The notes beneath the pieces were generated by a model. The model ran no database searches. It worked only from the letters and a program-made list of their open reading frames with translations, and was not told the origin of the DNA. A stretch of 64,000 bases of DNA, taken from the NCBI GenBank assembly GCA_028689145.1, contig JAQTWT010000002.1, positions 124,001-188,000 on the forward strand, in the 5' to 3' direction. Source of the DNA: Gallionella sp. (GTDB lineage: Bacteria > Pseudomonadota > Gammaproteobacteria > Burkholderiales > Gallionellaceae). Made by a program: the position numbers and the translations under genes. Below are positions 55,305 through 64,000 of this stretch, one piece after another (the first letter of the stretch is position 1; each line of letters begins with the position of its first letter).

Positions 55305-58300
55305 TCCGAATTTTTACCGGGCTTTTCAGGACCGTTACCGCGGCTCAAGAGAGCTGACCAAATCACGGCTGTCGGTTTATCTGCCGTTTATTCTGCCGCT
55401 GCAACAACTGTTCGGGGTTTGCCATTCAACCGATCTGGGCTGCGGGCAGGGAGAATGGCTGGAGCTGATGCGGGACAATGGGCTGGATGTCCAGGGGGTC
55501 GATTTTGACCCGGTGATGCTCGAAGCGGCACGCGCGCGCGGCTTGGATGTTCGCTACGGCGATGCCATTCAATATTTGCAAGCGCTGCCGGCGGGAAGCC
55601 AAATGCTGGTCACGGCCTTTCATGTGGCCGAACATCTGCCATTCGACGTGCTGCAATCCCTGGTGGCGGAAGCGTTGCGCGTGTTAAAACCGGGTGGATT
55701 GTTGATTCTCGAAACCCCCAACCCGGAAAATATTGTGGTGGGTACCGCAAATTTTTACATGGACCCGACCCATCAGCGGCCCATTCCATCGCTGCTGTTA
55801 TCCTATTTGGCGGAGTATTGCGGATTCGAGAGGATAAAAACGCTCAGGTTGCAGGAAACCGTCGGGCCTTCCGAGTTGGGCGACCTGAACTTGCTGAATG
55901 TATTTAATGGTGTGAGTTACGATTATGCCATCGCCGCACAAAAGGGCGGGGATACGGAAGCGCTGGCTGCGACAGCCGGTGCATTTGATTTGAATTACGG
56001 CCTCTCGCTGGATAATCTGGCCACTTTTTATGATCGGCAGATCAAATCCACCATACAACAGGCCGATGCGCACGCACAGCAGGCCGGTGCGCACGCGCAG
56101 CATGCCGGTGCGCAAGCCCAGCAGGCTGGTGCGCAAGCCCAGCAGGCCGAGGCGCAAGCCCGGCAGGCCGAGGCGCAAGCCCAGCAGGCCGAGGCGGAAG
56201 CCCGGCGCGCCATGAACAAAGTTGACGAACTCGGTGAATCCTACCGGCTATGGCAGGCTGAAGCCGACAGGGTTAATCGTGAACTGCAAAACGTGTATGC
56301 AAGCCGATCCTGGCGAATCACTGCGCCGATAAGACAAGCTATGCGTCCATGCAAGTTGGTTGTGCGAAAAACCCGCTCTATTATTGCAAACACAAAAAAC
56401 CTATCCCAAAAAACGCTTAGGAACAGGTTGTTGCGTGTGTTGTGGAATTTGAGAGCCTTGCCTGTCGTTAAATCATTTGAAAGATATTGTGCAATGCACT
56501 GCCCTGCAGTGAATGCACATTTGCGTAAATTCGTTCGTGTGTATTTATATGGTCAGCTGCACAAAGTACCCGTATTTAAATCAGCGTATTGTCAGCCACT
56601 GCCTTCACAGGAATTTGCATACCCCGATATCGGCGGGAGCGTGTTGCACCATTGGCTGCCCGCGGGAAAAAGAATAATTTACTACTATGTCGATCACACG
56701 ATCGGTTGCCCGGTCAACACGGGGATGCAGCGTGTCGTGCGCGGGTTATCCCGCGCACTGTTGGGCGGCGGAGAACAACTCTGCTTTGTTAAATGGAACT
56801 TTGAATACCGTCAATTGGTTCTGGTGAACCGCGATGAGCTTGCCTATTTGGCCCGCTGGCATGGGCCGGAAATTAAGGCTGAAGAAGTAGCCCGGTATCC
56901 GGAAGCCGGGTCGCCTGAAGTGTCGATTTCTAATCATCCCGCAGGAGAAGCCAATTGGTTGGTGATACCTGAAGTGACATATATCAATAATCATCCGTCA
57001 AGCGTCACGCTGGATATCATCATGGCGGCAAAACGGCACGGGCTGAAATCGGCGTTTGTGTTCTACGATGCAACTCCGTTGCGGCGCAAGGAATTGGCCG
57101 ATGTCGCGCCGATGCACGAAGCATATATGCAGCAACTGCTGCTGGCTGATTTGATTGCGCCCATATCGGAGTGGTCGGCCTCCGATTTGGCGGGCTTTTT
57201 CACTCACCACCAACTGGCTTCGTCGAGCACCCTGCCCAAAATTGTGCCCATTCCATTAACGGGTGAATCGCAGCTTTCACCGAGGGTTATGGCAGCGGGT
57301 CAGGCGACGCGCAAATTAATTCTTTCAGTTGGTTCGATTACGTCGCATAAAAATCAGTTGTCTCTGGTGAAAGCCTTTATTGCCTTTACTGTCCGCAATC
57401 CCGGTTGTGGTTGGGAATTGACGTTGGTTGGCAATATTCATCCCGATATCGCTTGCGAGCTGTTGGCTTTAATGTCGCACACACCGGCGATTAGTGTGCT
57501 GGATAACTTGCCGGACGAGGAGCTTGAACGGCTATTAAATCAGTGTGCATTTACAGTATTTCCCTCGGTGATGGAGGGCTTCGGTTTGCCTATACTGGAA
57601 AGCCTGTGGCACGGCAAGCCTTGTATTTGCGCCAATTTTGGCGCGATGTCCGAGGTCGCCGCGGGCGGCGGGTGTCTGATGGTGGATGTTCGCAGCAGCG
57701 ATACTATTGCGCTGGCCATTGAGCGGTTAATCTTTGAACCTGAAACCCTCGCGCGCTTGCAAGCCGAGGCGGTAGCTCGCCCGCTAACCGTTTGGCAGGA
57801 TTACGCGGATGATTTTTGCGGGGCATTAAATCAGGTTTCCGATCCGTTGCATAACATGGGGACAGTCTATTATCTTGTGGATCATACCTGTGCCTATCAC
57901 GCAAATAGCGGCATTCAGCGTGTCGTGAGAGGGATGGCGCGCGCATTGATCGAGTCGGGAGTCAGTCTTGTCCCGGTTAAGTGGGATCGGGCGGCACAAG
58001 ATTTGATCCGGCCCAGCGGGGAAGAACTCGTCAATATGTCGCGTTGGAATGGCCCGCCGGTTAACGGTTGGGCTCCCTGGCAAACGCCGGAAAAGGCTTC
58101 CTTGTCAGACTGGCTATTTATACCGGAGTTGCTGTCGGATCCGGCCGGGCTAAGCAATACCGCGATAAAACGCTATGCGGCAGAACGCCGTTTGCGTACG
58201 GTGGGCATATTTTATGATGCCATTCCCTGGAAGATGACAAACCTCTACACATCAGGCGAGTCTGAGAGACATGGCGAGTATATGCGCGGTCTCAATGAAT

Positions 58301-60123
58301 TTGAATTGGTTTTATCGATCTCCGAATTTAGCCGGAATGATTTGGTGCGATTCCTGCGAAGTGTCAGCGATAGAACACCGAATCTTGAGGACAGGGTGCG
58401 TGCCTGCGTGTTGCCCGGCGAGTTCAGGGAAAGCGAACGGATATTGCAAATACGCCCGGCTCGGGAGGATTCGCCAACACGCATTCTGTGCGTGTGTACT
58501 ATCGAACCCAGAAAGAACCATTTCGTGTTGTTGGAAGCATACAAACAACTGGCGGACAAGTGCGATAAACAGGTTGAACTATGTCTGGTTGGAGGCTCGC
58601 CTTTCCCCGAATTGGCTGCGCAAGTGCAGCACTATATTGACACGGTGCCGGGCATTCGCTGGGAGCGCCATGCCGATGATACGCGGCTGAGAGAGTTGTA
58701 TGACGAGTGCGATTTCACCGTCTATCCTTCTCTGGAAGAGGGATTCGGGTTGCCGATTCTGGAAAGTATTTGGCACGCGCGTCCTTGTATTTGCCGCGAC
58801 TCGGGAGCTATGGCGGAGGTTGCCGAAGGCGGTGGCTGCCTGATGGTTGAAACGGCCAATGCCGATATTCTTGCCGCCGCAATGATGCAACTGACTATTG
58901 ATACCGGTTTGCGCCAGCGCCTTGCGCTGGAAGCGGTAGAGCGTCCCATCAGAACCTGGAGCGATTACGCGCGCGATGCGGTTTTGATGATGGCAAACGA
59001 ACGGCAATTGCCGGTTGCGCAAAAACTGCCGCCGGTGCAGCCGGTTACGCTGTTCAGGCAGGAGGCAATCAATTTGTCAGCGCAGCCGCTGCTGTCGATA
59101 TGTATTTCAACGTATAACCGCGCAGCCTGGCTGGGTCTTAGTTTGCAAAATCTGGAACGGCTGATTCCGGTCGCGCTGGACGAGGTTGAAATAGTGGTGT
59201 GCGACAATACTTCCACCGACAATACCCCGGAAGTCGTGAAGCCCTATATGGGACGAAGCGATTTCAGGTATTACCGCAATCCGGCCAACGTCGGGATGCT
59301 GGGTAATTTGCAAGTTACCGCCCATCATGCCCGCGGTCGCCATGTGTGGATACTGGGCGACGACGATTTGCTAAAACCGGGCAGTATTGAACGGATCTTG
59401 CAGGTATTGCGCACGCAGCCCGACCTTGCGCTGGTCTATCTCAATTACGCCTATACCCGCGAGGACGATGCGGCGGCGGTAAAAGATCTGGATAAATTCC
59501 TGCTGCAAAGCACGCCTGTCGTTGCACCCGGACAGGATATTTTTGCGCCTGTCTGGCGTATCAGCACCGAATCCGAGAATTTTTTTACCGCAATTTATTG
59601 CGTGGTTTTCCGGCGCGACCACGCGCTGCATGCCTATTCCCAAAATACCGACGGCAGGCCGTTTTCGACTATGCTGACTTGCATTCCGACGACGAATCAT
59701 GTGCTGCATCACATGATGGATGAGCCGGCCTGCTGGATCGGTGAGCCGCAGCTGGTGGTCAATATGAATGTTTCATGGCTAAAATACGCATCGATCTGGA
59801 TTTTGGAGCGGTTGCCGGAGGCATTTGATCTTACCGAGAAGATGGGGGCCGATCAGGCTGCACTGGACGCATGCCGTATCAGGCATTTGCCGCATGTCCG
59901 GCACTGGTTTAACGAGATTTACCAGAATGACACGGAATCGAATATTGATTACTTTTCTCCCGTCAGACTGGTGTCGAGATTTAAACACCTTAAAGAATTC
60001 AGGAGCGATATGCAGTATTTGAGGTCTGTCTACGAGGCGGCTCGCTCGCGTGGAGCAAAGGGAACCGATGCGCCAACCGCGGAAGTTTTCCCGACATTTC
60101 AAAATACCCAGGAGTTATCTTGA
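55297..60123 (+). CDS. Giant fused methyltransferase / coiled coil / GT4-GT4-GT2 glycan enzyme
   Basis: About 1,608 residues. Order: SAM methyltransferase (about residues 35-235; DLGCGQGEWLELMRDNGLDV, VAEHLPFDVLQSLVAEALRV); an Ala/Gln heptad array (255-303) leading into a helix ending SRSWRITAPIRQ; GT4 module 1 (about 445-850; YYYVDHTIGCPVNTGMQRVV, catalytic EX7E in MEGFGLPILESLWHG); GT4 module 2 (about 855-1230; YLVDHTCAYHANSGIQRVVR, EEGFGLPILESIWHA); GT2 module (about 1260-1600; LSICISTYNRAAWLGLSLQN, DDD in WILGDDDLLKPG). The two GT4 modules are clearly duplicated. Start: GTG 55297, overlapping wzt by 8 bp; GTG 55261 is an in-frame alternative. A WbdD/WbdA-like polymerase-terminator merger is inferred from architecture and locus. 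Confidence 0.9.
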   Translation: MADPNFYRAFQDRYRGSRELTKSRLSVYLPFILPLQQLFGVCHSTDLGCGQGEWLELMRDNGLDVQGVDFDPVMLEAARARGLDVRYGDAIQYLQALPAGSQMLVTAFHVAEHLPFDVLQSLVAEALRVLKPGGLLILETPNPENIVVGTANFYMDPTHQRPIPSLLLSYLAEYCGFERIKTLRLQETVGPSELGDLNLLNVFNGVSYDYAIAAQKGGDTEALAATAGAFDLNYGLSLDNLATFYDRQIKSTIQQADAHAQQAGAHAQHAGAQAQQAGAQAQQAEAQARQAEAQAQQAEAEARRAMNKVDELGESYRLWQAEADRVNRELQNVYASRSWRITAPIRQAMRPCKLVVRKTRSIIANTKNLSQKTLRNRLLRVLWNLRALPVVKSFERYCAMHCPAVNAHLRKFVRVYLYGQLHKVPVFKSAYCQPLPSQEFAYPDIGGSVLHHWLPAGKRIIYYYVDHTIGCPVNTGMQRVVRGLSRALLGGGEQLCFVKWNFEYRQLVLVNRDELAYLARWHGPEIKAEEVARYPEAGSPEVSISNHPAGEANWLVIPEVTYINNHPSSVTLDIIMAAKRHGLKSAFVFYDATPLRRKELADVAPMHEAYMQQLLLADLIAPISEWSASDLAGFFTHHQLASSSTLPKIVPIPLTGESQLSPRVMAAGQATRKLILSVGSITSHKNQLSLVKAFIAFTVRNPGCGWELTLVGNIHPDIACELLALMSHTPAISVLDNLPDEELERLLNQCAFTVFPSVMEGFGLPILESLWHGKPCICANFGAMSEVAAGGGCLMVDVRSSDTIALAIERLIFEPETLARLQAEAVARPLTVWQDYADDFCGALNQVSDPLHNMGTVYYLVDHTCAYHANSGIQRVVRGMARALIESGVSLVPVKWDRAAQDLIRPSGEELVNMSRWNGPPVNGWAPWQTPEKASLSDWLFIPELLSDPAGLSNTAIKRYAAERRLRTVGIFYDAIPWKMTNLYTSGESERHGEYMRGLNEFELVLSISEFSRNDLVRFLRSVSDRTPNLEDRVRACVLPGEFRESERILQIRPAREDSPTRILCVCTIEPRKNHFVLLEAYKQLADKCDKQVELCLVGGSPFPELAAQVQHYIDTVPGIRWERHADDTRLRELYDECDFTVYPSLEEGFGLPILESIWHARPCICRDSGAMAEVAEGGGCLMVETANADILAAAMMQLTIDTGLRQRLALEAVERPIRTWSDYARDAVLMMANERQLPVAQKLPPVQPVTLFRQEAINLSAQPLLSICISTYNRAAWLGLSLQNLERLIPVALDEVEIVVCDNTSTDNTPEVVKPYMGRSDFRYYRNPANVGMLGNLQVTAHHARGRHVWILGDDDLLKPGSIERILQVLRTQPDLALVYLNYAYTREDDAAAVKDLDKFLLQSTPVVAPGQDIFAPVWRISTESENFFTAIYCVVFRRDHALHAYSQNTDGRPFSTMLTCIPTTNHVLHHMMDEPACWIGEPQLVVNMNVSWLKYASIWILERLPEAFDLTEKMGADQAALDACRIRHLPHVRHWFNEIYQNDTESNIDYFSPVRLVSRFKHLKEFRSDMQYLRSVYEAARSRGAKGTDAPTAEVFPTFQNTQELS
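56059..56205 (+). repeat. Seven tandem 21-bp units coding an exact heptad array
   Basis: Seven in-frame 21-bp units with consensus CAGGCCGAGGCGCAAGCCCA and G, each coding Q-A-x-A-x-A-Q/R. Unit 1 is QADAHAQ, unit 4 QAGAQAQ, unit 7 QAEAEAR. Later units are nearly identical in DNA (units 5 and 6 differ at one base), so the array has probably expanded recently. The unit length equals one helical heptad. Confidence 0.95.
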
Positions 60124-61358
60124 ACAACTATCATCAAATTGATGCTTGCCGGATCAGCAAGAGTAAAAATCTTGTTTCCGTACTCAATCTCGGTTTTCAG
60201 GCGTTGACCGGGGTGTTCCCCAAAACAGCCGATCAACAAGTCACGGTCGGTCCGCTGGAGTTGGTATGGTGCCCCGACAGCGGGCTGTTGCAGCTCAGGC
60301 ATTCTTACGAGCCCTCGGAAATGTACGGCGACAATTATGGTTACCGTTCCGGACTGAATCAGTCAATGGTCAGCCATTTGACGGATAAGGTTGCTTATCT
60401 TGAACGGCTTGTTCCGCTGAAAGCGGGCGATGTTGTCGTTGATATCGGCAGCAACGACTGCACAACGCTGAAAGCATACCAATCCAGAGATATCCGCCGC
60501 ATTGGTATCGATCCAACCGGCAACAAGTTTCTGCAATATTATCCGGCGGAAGTTACGCTGGTGCCGGATTTCTTTTCTGCCGATGCATACCATTCGGTTG
60601 AATCGCGCCCCGCGCGCATTGTCAGTTCGATCGCGATGTTTTACGACCTTGAGTCGCCGGTTGATTTTGCGCGGCAGATTGAGTCCATCCTTGCCGATGA
60701 CGGGGTGTGGCACTTTGAACAAAGTTACATGCCCTCGATGCTGCGCACCAATTCTTACGACACCATCTGTCACGAGCATTTGGAATACTATTCGCTGGGG
60801 GCGGTGAAAACAATTTTGGAGCGCGCCAACTTGCGTCTGGTTGACGTGACAATGAACGCGGTGAACGGGGGGAGCTTCGCGGTAACTGCCGCGAAAGCAT
60901 CGAATCAATCCATTCATTCAAATCAGGCGGTGATTGACTGGCTGCTCGAGCAGGAACAGCGCATGGGGCTGAATACCCCCAAGCCTTACCGCGACTTTGA
61001 AGAGCGAGTGTTCCGCCATCGCGACGACTTGACCCGTTTGATCCGTTCATTGAATGCGGACGGCAAGAAAATACTGGGTTATGGCGCTTCGACCAAAGGT
61101 AATGTGTTGCTGCAATTTTGCGGCCTGACTGCGGCGGATATTCCGGCGATTGCCGAGGTGAATCCGGAAAAGTACGGATGCGTTACCCCGGGTAGTCATA
61201 TCCCGATCGTGTCCGAGGCCGATGCCAAAGCGATGCAGCCGGACTACTTTCTGGTGTTGCCGTGGCACTTTAAGGATGGCATTGTCCGGCGTGAAAAAGA
61301 ATATCTTGCGTCGGGCGGAAAGTTTATTTTTCCTTTCCCTGAAATTGAGATTATTTGA
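60120..61358 (+). CDS. SAM-dependent methyltransferase of the sugar C-methyltransferase type
   Basis: A 412-residue enzyme with three parts: an N-terminal zinc-site-like segment (about residues 1-65), a class I SAM domain (about 85-260; VVVDIGSNDCTTLKAYQ, HFEQSYMPSMLRTNSYDTIC, HEHLEYYSLGAVKTILE) and a C-terminal domain (about 300-412; KKILGYGASTKGNVLLQFCG). This is the Methyltransf_13/14 layout of NovU/TylC-type deoxysugar C-methyltransferases. The N-terminal segment has one Cys in each half (ACRISK, VWCPDS) where relatives use CxxC pairs, so the zinc site may be lost. Start TTG 60120 has AGGAG before it and overlaps the giant gene end. Confidence 0.85.
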   Translation: MNNYHQIDACRISKSKNLVSVLNLGFQALTGVFPKTADQQVTVGPLELVWCPDSGLLQLRHSYEPSEMYGDNYGYRSGLNQSMVSHLTDKVAYLERLVPLKAGDVVVDIGSNDCTTLKAYQSRDIRRIGIDPTGNKFLQYYPAEVTLVPDFFSADAYHSVESRPARIVSSIAMFYDLESPVDFARQIESILADDGVWHFEQSYMPSMLRTNSYDTICHEHLEYYSLGAVKTILERANLRLVDVTMNAVNGGSFAVTAAKASNQSIHSNQAVIDWLLEQEQRMGLNTPKPYRDFEERVFRHRDDLTRLIRSLNADGKKILGYGASTKGNVLLQFCGLTAADIPAIAEVNPEKYGCVTPGSHIPIVSEADAKAMQPDYFLVLPWHFKDGIVRREKEYLASGGKFIFPFPEIEII

Positions 61359-61489
61359 TTTGCTTTCGAACATTGAGGGGCCGGATTTAGGTCAAGCCTG
61401 ACAAACCCGGGCCGGATCATTTTTTTAACCAGTCATTGCTATGCCGCTTGTCCGCAGGTGCGAATTTATTGCCACGGAATGCGGTGTAA

Positions 61490-62583
<1,094 letters not shown>

Positions 62584-62584
<1 letters not shown>

Positions 62585-63438
62585 TGCCAAAATTGCTGCT
62601 AACGGGAGCGGTAGGATTTACCGGCCAGCACTTTACCGCGGCCGCCCTGCAAGCCGGTTACGAGGTGCTGCCGTTATTGGCCGATCTGACCGATGCGCAG
62701 GCCGTGGCAACCGAGGTTGCGGCAGCCGCGCCGGATTATGTGGTGCACCTTGCCGCCATTAGCTCAATCACGCATTCGGATGAAGAAGCGTTCTATCGTG
62801 TCAATTTGTTCGGGACGCAGAATCTGCTCAAGGCACTGGCGGCATTGCGCAATCCTCCCCGGCGAGTTTTGCTGGTAAGCAGTTCAAATGTTTACGGCAA
62901 TGTGCTCGTATCGCCGATTGATGAAACCACTTGCCCTTTACCGGTCAACCATTATGCGATAAGTAAATTTGCGATGGAACGGCTGGCCGACATGTTTGCC
63001 GACCGTCTTGCATTGGTGATAGTCAGGCCGTTTAATTACACCGGCGTGGGGCATGACGCACGCTTTGTGATTCCAAAGCTGATTGATCATTTCAGCCGGC
63101 GCAGTGCATCGGTCGAGCTGGGTAATCTGGACGTGGAACGCGAGTTTAATGATGTGCGCACGGTGTGCGAAGCTTACCTGCGCCTGTTGCAACTGGGGCA
63201 GAACGGTCAAATATACAACGTATGCTCGGGGCGGCCGGTAAGCCTGAACTCGGTGATTGATATCTTGAAACGCATTACCGGTCATGCTTTGCAAATCAGC
63301 GTGCATCCCGATTTTGTCCGTACCAACGAGGTGCATCGCCTGTGCGGCAGCACCGCCAAGCTGGAGGCATGCATCGGCCCGTTGCAACACCCCCCGCTGG
63401 AAGACACCTTGCGCTGGATGTTGTCTGCAAGCGCGTGA
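62584..63438 (+). CDS. rmd: GDP-6-deoxy-D-mannose reductase (GDP-D-rhamnose synthase)
   Basis: A 284-residue SDR. The Rossmann motif is LLTGAVGFTGQHFTAAALQA, and the catalytic Tyr/Lys lie in VNHYAISKFAMERLADMF. The C-terminal pattern NVCSGRPVSLNSVIDILKRI with VHPDFVRTNE is typical of RMD proteins, which reduce the Gmd product to GDP-D-rhamnose. An alternative role in making a different 6-deoxyhexose cannot be excluded. It overlaps gmd by one base, so the two are translated together. Confidence 0.82.
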
Positions 63439-63638
63439 AGGTCATTCTGTAGATTGGTCATTCGTTTAGGGTTGCGCAACATTCATTTTCTTGGCGCTGT
63501 TTACGGCAGAGCGAATGGCGGAGAGTTACGCTAATCTTTATAAAAAGCTATTATCAGCCGGGCTGATGCTGGGTATTCAACTTGCAACAAACCCGAATCA
63601 CCGTGACGGGCGCACTAGAGGATAGGGTTTGACAGGCG

Positions 63639-64000
63639 ATGGGGACATACCGATTTTTGCTTGCGATTGCCGTGGCGTTGAGTCATGTGGAGGTAAGATT
63701 TTTGGGCGGGCATAACCCCGGTGTGGTTGCCGTGATTTCGTTTTTTCTGATCTCCGGTTTTGTGATGACTGGTTTGATGCGCTCCTATTACCCGGAATAT
63801 CACAAAGTGCCGATGTTCTATCTGGACAGGTTGGCCAGAATATTGCCGCAATACCTGTTTTTTTCCATACTCGCAGCGGCAGCTTATTTTCTGTTCAATA
63901 TATCCTCTCCCTACCTGAGTACGATATCTTTGGCCGGTGTAGTGGCCAATCTGCTGGTGATTCCGCTGAATTTTTTCATGTACAGCCAGACCATCGCGGG
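63639..64000 (+). CDS. Acyltransferase 3 family membrane protein (3' partial)
   Basis: The first about 120 residues of a protein cut by the right edge. It starts at ATG 63639, about 200 bp after rmd. Hydrophobic helices appear at once (FLLAIAVALSHVEVRFLGG, VVAVISFFLISGFVMTGLM), with the early conserved His in LSHVE, and the cytoplasmic YLDRLARILPQYLFF pattern is that of the OafA/YrhL acyltransferase 3 family (RxxRIxP motif). Such enzymes O-acetylate surface glycans. A weak ribosome site (GAGGAT) lies upstream. Confidence 0.8.
   Translation, partial: MGTYRFLLAIAVALSHVEVRFLGGHNPGVVAVISFFLISGFVMTGLMRSYYPEYHKVPMFYLDRLARILPQYLFFSILAAAAYFLFNISSPYLSTISLAGVVANLLVIPLNFFMYSQTIA

Noticed and set aside
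56059-56205. Tandem array as a CRISPR
   Set aside because: Units are contiguous without spacers, are 21 bp long and stay in one reading frame.

Overview
The window looks like a chromosomal segment of a betaproteobacterium, probably of the Nitrosomonadales/Gallionellaceae type. That assignment is an inference from gene order (gatCAB divergent from mreBCD-mrdA-rodA-rlpA), protein style and the abundance of GTAGG-type palindromes; no rRNA or other taxonomic marker is present.

Layout. 0-13.5 kb is housekeeping: the end of a SPOR-domain protein, a DsbA-type thiol oxidase, an SDR oxidoreductase, a FimV-like envelope protein, the GatCAB amidotransferase operon (minus strand) and the rod-shape operon mreBCD-mrdA-rodA-rlpA (plus strand). 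14.4-19.9 kb is a signalling group: a membrane protein, an HPt/HD-GYP protein, a sensorless histidine kinase, a receiver-TPR protein and a nucleotide cyclase with an FHA domain. 20-24.7 kb is a scrap region holding a decayed IS256-type transposase, an NPD-family flavoprotein, a ParDE-like module between near-identical direct repeats, an orphan antitoxin, a HigBA-type pair whose toxin is reduced to a stub, and palindromes. 24.7-28.9 kb is groESL with an overlapping sigma-32 promoter and CIRCE operator, then tRNA-Phe(GAA) and prfC. 29-32.5 kb is a Gld-like ABC exporter (ATPase, permease, GldG-like protein).

32.9-45 kb is a glycan region: a PglL/WaaL-type ligase, glycosyltransferases, methyltransferases, a B12-binding radical SAM enzyme, a UDP-xylose-synthase-like SDR, a large membrane protein and a TPR protein with an O-GlcNAc-transferase-type (GT41) domain. 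Its centre (about 34.8-42.4 kb) looks AT-richer than the flanks and ends at an IS3-type transposase scrap. 45.3-49.6 kb encodes a partial type II secretion set (L-, M- and C-like proteins plus the secretin). It is followed by a very Thr/Ser/Ala-rich exported protein with its own strong promoter and terminator.

51.7-64 kb is an ABC-transporter-dependent polysaccharide locus: manC, wzm, wzt, a giant enzyme, a methyltransferase, gmd, rmd and an acyltransferase cut by the window edge. ManC, Gmd and Rmd together would convert mannose-1-phosphate to GDP-D-rhamnose, as in the Pseudomonas A-band (common antigen) locus. The giant protein (about 1,608 residues) joins a SAM methyltransferase, a seven-unit exact-heptad Ala/Gln repeat, two GT4 modules and a GT2 module. 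This resembles a one-chain merger of the WbdD (terminator and coiled-coil ruler) and WbdA (dual GT4 polymerase) functions of O8/O9-type O-antigen systems, and it is the most interesting item in the window.
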